Below are positions 58,985 through 64,000 of a stretch of DNA of 64,000 nucleotides, in pieces. Under the pieces are notes generated by a model. It saw only the letters and a program-made list of their open reading frames with translations. It had not been told where the DNA came from and ran no database searches. The first letter of the stretch is position 1; the number at the start of each line of letters is the position of its first letter. Source of the DNA: Diplosphaera chodatii (Eukaryota > Chlorophyta > Trebouxiophyceae > Prasiolales > Stichococcaceae); NCBI GenBank assembly GCA_032358165.1, contig JAALGY010000033.1, forward strand, positions 2,232,001 through 2,296,000, read 5' to 3'. A program made the position numbers and the translations under genes.

Positions 58985-61900
58985 ATGCTCACCGCCGCCA
59001 TGCAAACGCGAGCAGTGGACCAGCTGATTGGGCCAGCCCAGCCAGTGCTACGTCGGGACGCCGTGCAACGACCCCGAAGCTTGTCACGGCTGACTGTGCG
59101 CTCGATGGAATCGCGCCCTGGGTTCGAACCAGTAGAGGATGGCGCCCGGCGGTCAGTCAGCAGCGAGTCTCAGGCTGTGTACGAATACAGCACACACCAG
59201 GGTCTCAAGATGGAGGAGATTGAGGATGACGAGGCAGAGGTGCGTGCATCATGAACATCTGCTGTATGCCCATGTTGTATGCCGGCTCCCACGGATCATC
59301 CCAGTGTGCGCGCACAACATGCGCATCCCTGCACTCATAGGTGGACTTCCTGGGCGAGAGCACGACTGGCAACCTGCACCTGGTGGGCCGCGAGCAGGAC
59401 CACAGCATCGGCAACGTGCTGGGGCTGGCGTCCGTGGAGGATATCGTGGACATGCCGGTCAGCGAGCTGCGACAAGCCACAAAGGTGGTGCACTGCAGCT
59501 TCAGCCTCGCATCTGTGCACGTACACGTTGAAGCATGCTCAAGTTGAATTGTGGAGCATGAGGGCAGTGACGACCAAGGATATGAGCAGTTGCCTTGCTG
59601 TGCAGGCAATGCTTGATGAGATCGGCATCGCATCTTCTCAGTATCCAGAGGGGCATCCAGAGAGAGCAATCTTCTGCAGCCGCACGCTGAATCTTCGGGC
59701 TATCCAGGCAATAGGTGCTGCTGCATTGCCTGTGCGCACACAGAAGCATCGGGATTGCAGACTGGCTGCTGCTTGACCAGCCACAATGTTGTGCTACGCA
59801 GGCTATGATATGGTGAGGCTCCAGCATGCCCCGACGATTATGCTTGTGCACCCATATGCATGCTCTGTTCAATCATATGACCACTGTGTCATCTAGTTCG
59901 CTCTGCCACATGCTCCACAGGATTACACATGTATTCATTATGATGTCAATGCTTGGGAAGGCAAGGCATACCAGTGCGTTAGCAGCATCAGCTGCGTGTG
60001 TGGCCAGCTGCTGGTGATGCTGCCCTGATCGCAATATGTGCATGCCTGAAACTCGATCACAACAATCCTGGAGTCGCATCACAGGTATGGCTTGGAGTCA
60101 TTGAGAGAGGCAGGGTGTGATGTTGATGGTCTTGAATTTGACCCGGAATTGGTCATCAGGTAGCTCACACGACAGTCGACGATGCATGCAAGTGCAAGAT
60201 CGTGCATGCGTCAATGGGTCTGGATACCGCAAGCTGACACTGGTCGGACACCCTGCACACAGGGGTCTGATTGTCGATAAGGAGCTGGGCAACTTGTGCA
60301 AGGCCGACCGCTTCGGGTGCGCTCCGACTGGTGTGCTGTGTGCCAACCGCAGCGCTGCTTGCAGTCCCAGAGATATTCTCTGCCCCATGTTGCTAGCACA
60401 TTCGTAAACACACGTTTGGGATGATGCTGTGCCGTAGGTTTGTGAAGCGAGCCATGCACGGCACCCGGATGTTGTCTTGGGCTGAGATCCGTCAAACATA
60501 TGGACGCGACCTTGTTAACCTGAGGAACGAGAGCCGGTGGCAGTTCCTGAACACGCTGTTCTCCGTTTCAGAAGCAGTCATGTACATGCAGGTGCGTATA
60601 TATGTACGTGCAATGACTACGCGGTTGGTTGAGCCAGCATGAATGTGCTGAAGTGTCTGTGATACGGAGTGTTCGTCCGCGCATCATGCGTCAACATGCG
60701 TCAGCAGTGAACAGCATGGCCCCGCGCGTGTGCAGATGGTGGAGAGGCTGGATCAGGGTGCAAGTCTGGGGCCGGGCATAGCTCCAACCTATCCTGCGCT
60801 GCATGCGCTGGTGGCCAAGGCCCTCTTCCGCACGCATGTGGAGGGCAAGCTGAAGGTCAGCACTGGGATGTACTGCATCTCGGCGTGTGATTGCAATTTG
60901 GGCAGTAACATCAACAGCAGTCAGGCAAGTCACATGTTTGTGCGCTGCTGCAGGCCGAGATCATCCAGGACCCAGCCAAGTACGTGGAGAAGGATCCGAC
61001 CATGGCCCGCACGCTGCTGGACCAGCGTGAGGCGGTGAGCGCCGTGCGGCCTGCAGCCAGGTCGCTGGCGACGGGGCATGTTTGCAGCACTGACAGCACA
61101 CAATGATATACCATTCTGCAACTGCAGGGGAAGATTTTAATGCTGATTACAAACAGCGACTTTGCATACACCGACAAGATGATGTCCTTTGCATACGACG
61201 AATATCTGCCGGACGGGAAGACATGGCGGGATTTGTTTGACATGGTACATTGTGCACAACCCTTCTGCGTTGCTATCAGCATCAATGCGGCAGCTGTTGC
61301 CTGTTGCTCGCTGTGCCACTCTGTGTTGCTTGCCCGCAGGTGATCATTCAGGCGCGCAAGCCCGAGTTTTTCAATCACCCAAGCATGAGCTTGTTTGAAA
61401 TTGTCACGCAAGATGGCCTGATGCGGCCATGCTTCAATGCCCGCAAGGTGCCTGCAGGCTTGGGAGACGTACCTGAAAAGGAGTGCATATGCGGTTGTCT
61501 CGCTCGCATCGGCGCTCAGCCCGCATGATGCTCTTGTATGCCTCGACACAGGGCGGGCTGTACTGCGGCGGGTCGGCCAAAATGGTAGAGAAGGCGCTCG
61601 GCGTGGAAGGCGATGACGTGCTGTACGTTGGCGACCACATCTACACCGACGCAGGTGAGAACTGCCAACAATGTCCGAGCAGCGTATCCTTCGTGGCTGG
61701 CCTTTGTGTATCGGGTGTCAGGCTCTACTGACAAGCAAAGCCTGATGCTGCAGCCCTCGCCAAGATCAACTTCAGGTGGCGCACAGCGCTCATTGTGCGC
61801 GAGCTGGAGGAGGAGGTGTGCGGATGCTTGCAGCGCAGCTGCAGTGGCCCGGATCCTCTTTGTGGCCCGAGGCACAGTGCCAGCGAAATATTGAGAAGTG

Positions 61901-62822
61901 CAAATGTGTGGCCAGGTGCGGGCGCTGACGCTGGGGCGCCCCCACCGTGATGCACTGAAGGAGCTCATGAACAAGAAGGAGATCGTGGGCGACCTCCTGA
62001 ACCAGCTCCGGTGTGCACACAGCATGTTGCCCAATTGACACCCGTGCACACCCTGTCCACCTGCATGTGAACGCGCGGTTTATCAGGCATGACACTATGT
62101 CACCCAGAATGCAGTCTTCAGCAGCGGCTGAGGCCCATGCACCCCGCTCCTTGCAGGCTCATCAGGCAGCGGGCCGCATACGAGGGCATGCCAGCCGGCA
62201 TCAGTCGCAGTAAGATCAACACGACGCTGGCGCAGCTGCTGGTGTTGTCCGACCATCTGGACCAGATCATTGGTGAGCCTTTATTCGCACAAGGACTGCT
62301 GCCCAACTCCACTTTCAGTCATCCCTGGGCAGTCCTGCATATGGGCACTGAGTCGTGCCTTGCCCACAACGTTGCAGGCCCGATGTTAGAGCAGGACGGC
62401 ATGCACTTCAGCGAGCGCTGGGGCTATCTGAGCCGTGCGGGGCTCAATGACAAGTCCCAGTTTACACGGCAGATCGAAAAGTATGCTGACATCTACACCT
62501 CCAGGGTCAGCAACTTCCTGCGCTACACGGTGCGGGACATCACGCGCAATATGCCATTTCAAGGCTACCCTCGAGACAGCCTTGGGTCGTTGCCTCCTGC
62601 ATCAGATATATTCTGCCAATTCTCACGGGTGTTGAGTTGCAGCTTCTCATCACTTGCGTGCAGAGCTACATGTACTTTCGGTCGCCAAGCCAGACCCTGG
62701 CGCATGACCGCAGCTCCAGCAGCGCGGCCAGGCACAGTCAGCCGCTGGCTACCTCGCTGGATCCAGTTGCTGCTGCCAATGGCCACGCCCGCACCAACAG
62801 CAGCAAGGCGCCACACGGATGA
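58985..62822 (+). CDS. HAD-family IMP/GMP-type 5'-nucleotidase (NT5C2-like)
   Basis: Hydrolyses purine nucleoside monophosphates. The family is the HAD-type 5'-nucleotidase group with human NT5C2. ATG 58985 opens an Arg/Ser/Ala-rich leader (RSLSRLTVRSMESRPG) that could target an organelle. About ten exons follow. DFLGESTTGNLHLVGREQDH begins at 59341. HAD motif I is AIGYDMDYTLIHYDV, split by an intron (about 59700 and 59805). HAD motif II is KILMLITNSDFAYTD (about 61135), the motif III Lys is in QARKPEFFNHP (about 61350), and motif IV is DVLYVGDHIYTD (about 61620). Other family blocks are GNLCKADRFGFVKRAMHG, SRWQFLNTLFSVSEAVMYMQ and GLNDKSQFTRQIEKYADIYT (about 62430). The tail is Ser/Ala/His-rich, ending with TGA 62820-62822. 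Substrate preference is inferred from the family. Confidence 0.92.
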
Positions 62823-62950
62823 TGTGGTCCCCAGCAAGGCCCCTGGCGGCGGGTTTTGCCCAGTTGGGTGCTTGTATAACAGCTTGCAACATTGTCACGT
62901 TCTGGTGCTGATGGCATGAAACAGTGAGCAGCGGCCGGCAGGCTAGGACT

Positions 62951-62985
62951 ACATGCCACCGCCTCCTGGACTGGCGGTGGCATGT
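62951..62985. repeat. Perfect 13-bp inverted repeat, 9-base loop
   Basis: ACATGCCACCGCC (62951-62963) pairs perfectly with GGCGGTGGCATGT (62973-62985) around a 9-base loop. It starts 129 bases after the nucleotidase stop, so it probably forms a hairpin in the 3' UTR. Confidence 0.9.
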
Positions 62986-63045
62986 GCGTGCCACCAGTCT
63001 TGGAATCCGAGGTCCGGTATATTGTTTTGAATGTCTCAGGTGTGA

Positions 63046-63074
63046 TGCGTGGTAATCAGACTGATTACCACGCA
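63046..63074. repeat. Perfect 14-bp palindrome with one central base
   Basis: TGCGTGGTAATCAG (63046-63059) and CTGATTACCACGCA (63061-63074) flank a single A. A one-base spacer makes an RNA hairpin tight, so a symmetric protein-binding site or cruciform is as likely. Confidence 0.9.
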
Positions 63075-63317
63075 CAGGCACTTGCATTCTCGCATGCTGC
63101 CTGCTTGACCTCCTGCGCTGGTACAGTTCACCGGCTGCTCCCTGCTCGTGGCACTATGCCAGCTCATCATCCAGAGTGCACGTGTGCATGATTGTTGTCA
63201 GTCTTGCAGAAAGCTTTCCTGACTGTTCGCAATCGCCACCCGCGGGGGAAGGTCCGGCAATGTCCACTTCGCTTGCTGCCATGTTACACCTGTGAGCCAC
63301 TTCTGTGGCCAGTCGCG

Positions 63318-64000
63318 ATGGGGGTCACTGCCAAACCTGCATCTGCGCCATGCTCTGGTCTGGCCAGCGGCAGCATCCTACCAGCGTTCTCACAGCTTGG
63401 ACGCGTACAGAACGCCTGGTGCCACAGACACGCATGCTGGTACAGCCGTCTAGAGGCACCTTGCAAGCGCCAGCACCGATGCATGGCGTCCATGCCGCAA
63501 CGTCCCCGCCGCTCGTGCATCGCGGCAGCTAGACAGAAACGGCAAGCAGATACCGCTGCAGCAGTCGCGGCGGCGGTGCAGCAAGCGTGCAACTTTGACG
63601 AGCTGCAACGGCTGATCGAGCTGCTACCGCCGCGGTTCCAGGGGGCGCTGCAGCGGCAGCCGCATCTTCACGACCTGATCGAAATCGTCCTCGACCTTGG
63701 CCGTCAGCCCGTTGCGCGGTTTCCTCAGTCGTACGTGGCCCTATCTGTCGACAAAGTCTCAGAGGAGGATATCGAGACAGCAGTGTCAAAGGTGACCCTT
63801 CCCGTCAACCGAGGCTCCCTCCTTCAGCGCACATGCACATCAGGCCCGCACTGATACGATGGGTGTGAGTGGAGGCGCAGTCTGTCATACGCGCAGGTGA
63901 GTGACTTCGGTGATGACAACAGGGCTGGCATCGATAGGACGCTCCATCGCATCAGCTGCTTGCGCAACAGGTGCGCACTGAGGGGTGACATGCTGCTCAG
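63318..64000 (+). CDS. Ycf45/SPD1-like AAA protein, 5' part only
   Basis: N-terminal part of the family that includes algal Ycf45 and Arabidopsis SPD1 (seedling plastid development), P-loop ATPases with a C-terminal R3H domain. ATG 63318 starts [20 protein letters not shown], a Ser/Ala/Arg-rich plastid-type leader. The first exon runs to 63791 and contains [36 protein letters not shown] and [12 protein letters not shown]. The second exon is 63897-63970 ([20 protein letters not shown], then CLRNR), followed by a GT donor. These blocks match the conserved N-terminal domain. The ATPase and R3H parts lie beyond the right edge and cannot be checked. The longer frame upstream starts with a non-ATG codon. 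Confidence 0.88.

Larger units (their letters stand above)
62823..63317. other. Intergenic region with two palindromes
   Basis: Separates the nucleotidase stop from the Ycf45-like start, both on the plus strand. It holds two perfect inverted repeats described separately; nothing else recognised. Confidence 0.6.

Noticed and set aside
59110..59135. Another tRNA T-arm look-alike (GGTTCGAACC)
   Set aside because: Codes for PGFEP in the first exon of the nucleotidase; no cloverleaf can be drawn.

Overview
The window is nuclear DNA from a green plant-lineage organism, most likely a trebouxiophyte-type (Chlorella/Coccomyxa-like) green alga. The placement is inferred from gene content and architecture, not from a database search. 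The sequence is GC-rich. Coding regions are broken into many short exons by GT-AG introns, and the exons can be joined in phase to give conserved eukaryotic proteins. Several products are plastid or plant-lineage proteins: geranylgeranyl reductase, a plastid-type GAPDH, a Ycf45/SPD1-like ATPase, MET1, FORGETTER1 and TWD40-2. There are no prokaryotic operons, CRISPR arrays, rRNAs, convincing tRNAs or transposon genes. Seventeen protein genes fill most of the 64 kb, two of them cut by the window edges.

Layout, left to right (strand): dephospho-CoA kinase (-, runs off the left edge); ELF9/HTATSF1-like splicing-associated RNA-binding protein (-); a 7 kb TWD40-2-like TPLATE/TSET subunit (+); a DUF212 (acid phosphatase/vanadium-haloperoxidase-related) membrane protein (+); an unrecognised protein (-); a two-RRM RNA-binding protein (+); a small plastid-type membrane protein (+); a SANT/Myb plus winged-helix-like protein (-); a 7.5 kb FORGETTER1/strawberry-notch helicase-like regulator (-); PAN2 deadenylase (+); CHLP (+); a 9.4 kb MET1 DNA methyltransferase (-); VPS25 (+); plastid-type GAPDH (-); ORMDL (-); an IMP/GMP-type HAD 5'-nucleotidase (+); and the 5' end of a Ycf45/SPD1-like AAA protein (+, runs off the right edge).

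The genes do not form one pathway. They are a housekeeping mix: chromatin and transcription (MET1, FGT1, SANT protein), RNA processing and decay (ELF9, RRM protein, PAN2), membrane traffic (TWD40-2, VPS25), sphingolipid control (ORMDL), and plastid or primary metabolism (CHLP, GAPDH, CoA kinase, nucleotidase). Divergent gene pairs share 0.3-0.8 kb intergenic regions.

No clearly new multi-gene system was found. The items most worth a second look are: a PAN2 whose ubiquitin-hydrolase-like domain has Cys and His at positions that look catalytic; two perfect palindromes between the nucleotidase and the Ycf45 gene; telo-box motifs in two promoters; a four-run G-quadruplex motif just after a stop codon; two GC-AG introns fixed by reading frame; and an FGT1 orthologue that seems to lack the plant PHD finger.
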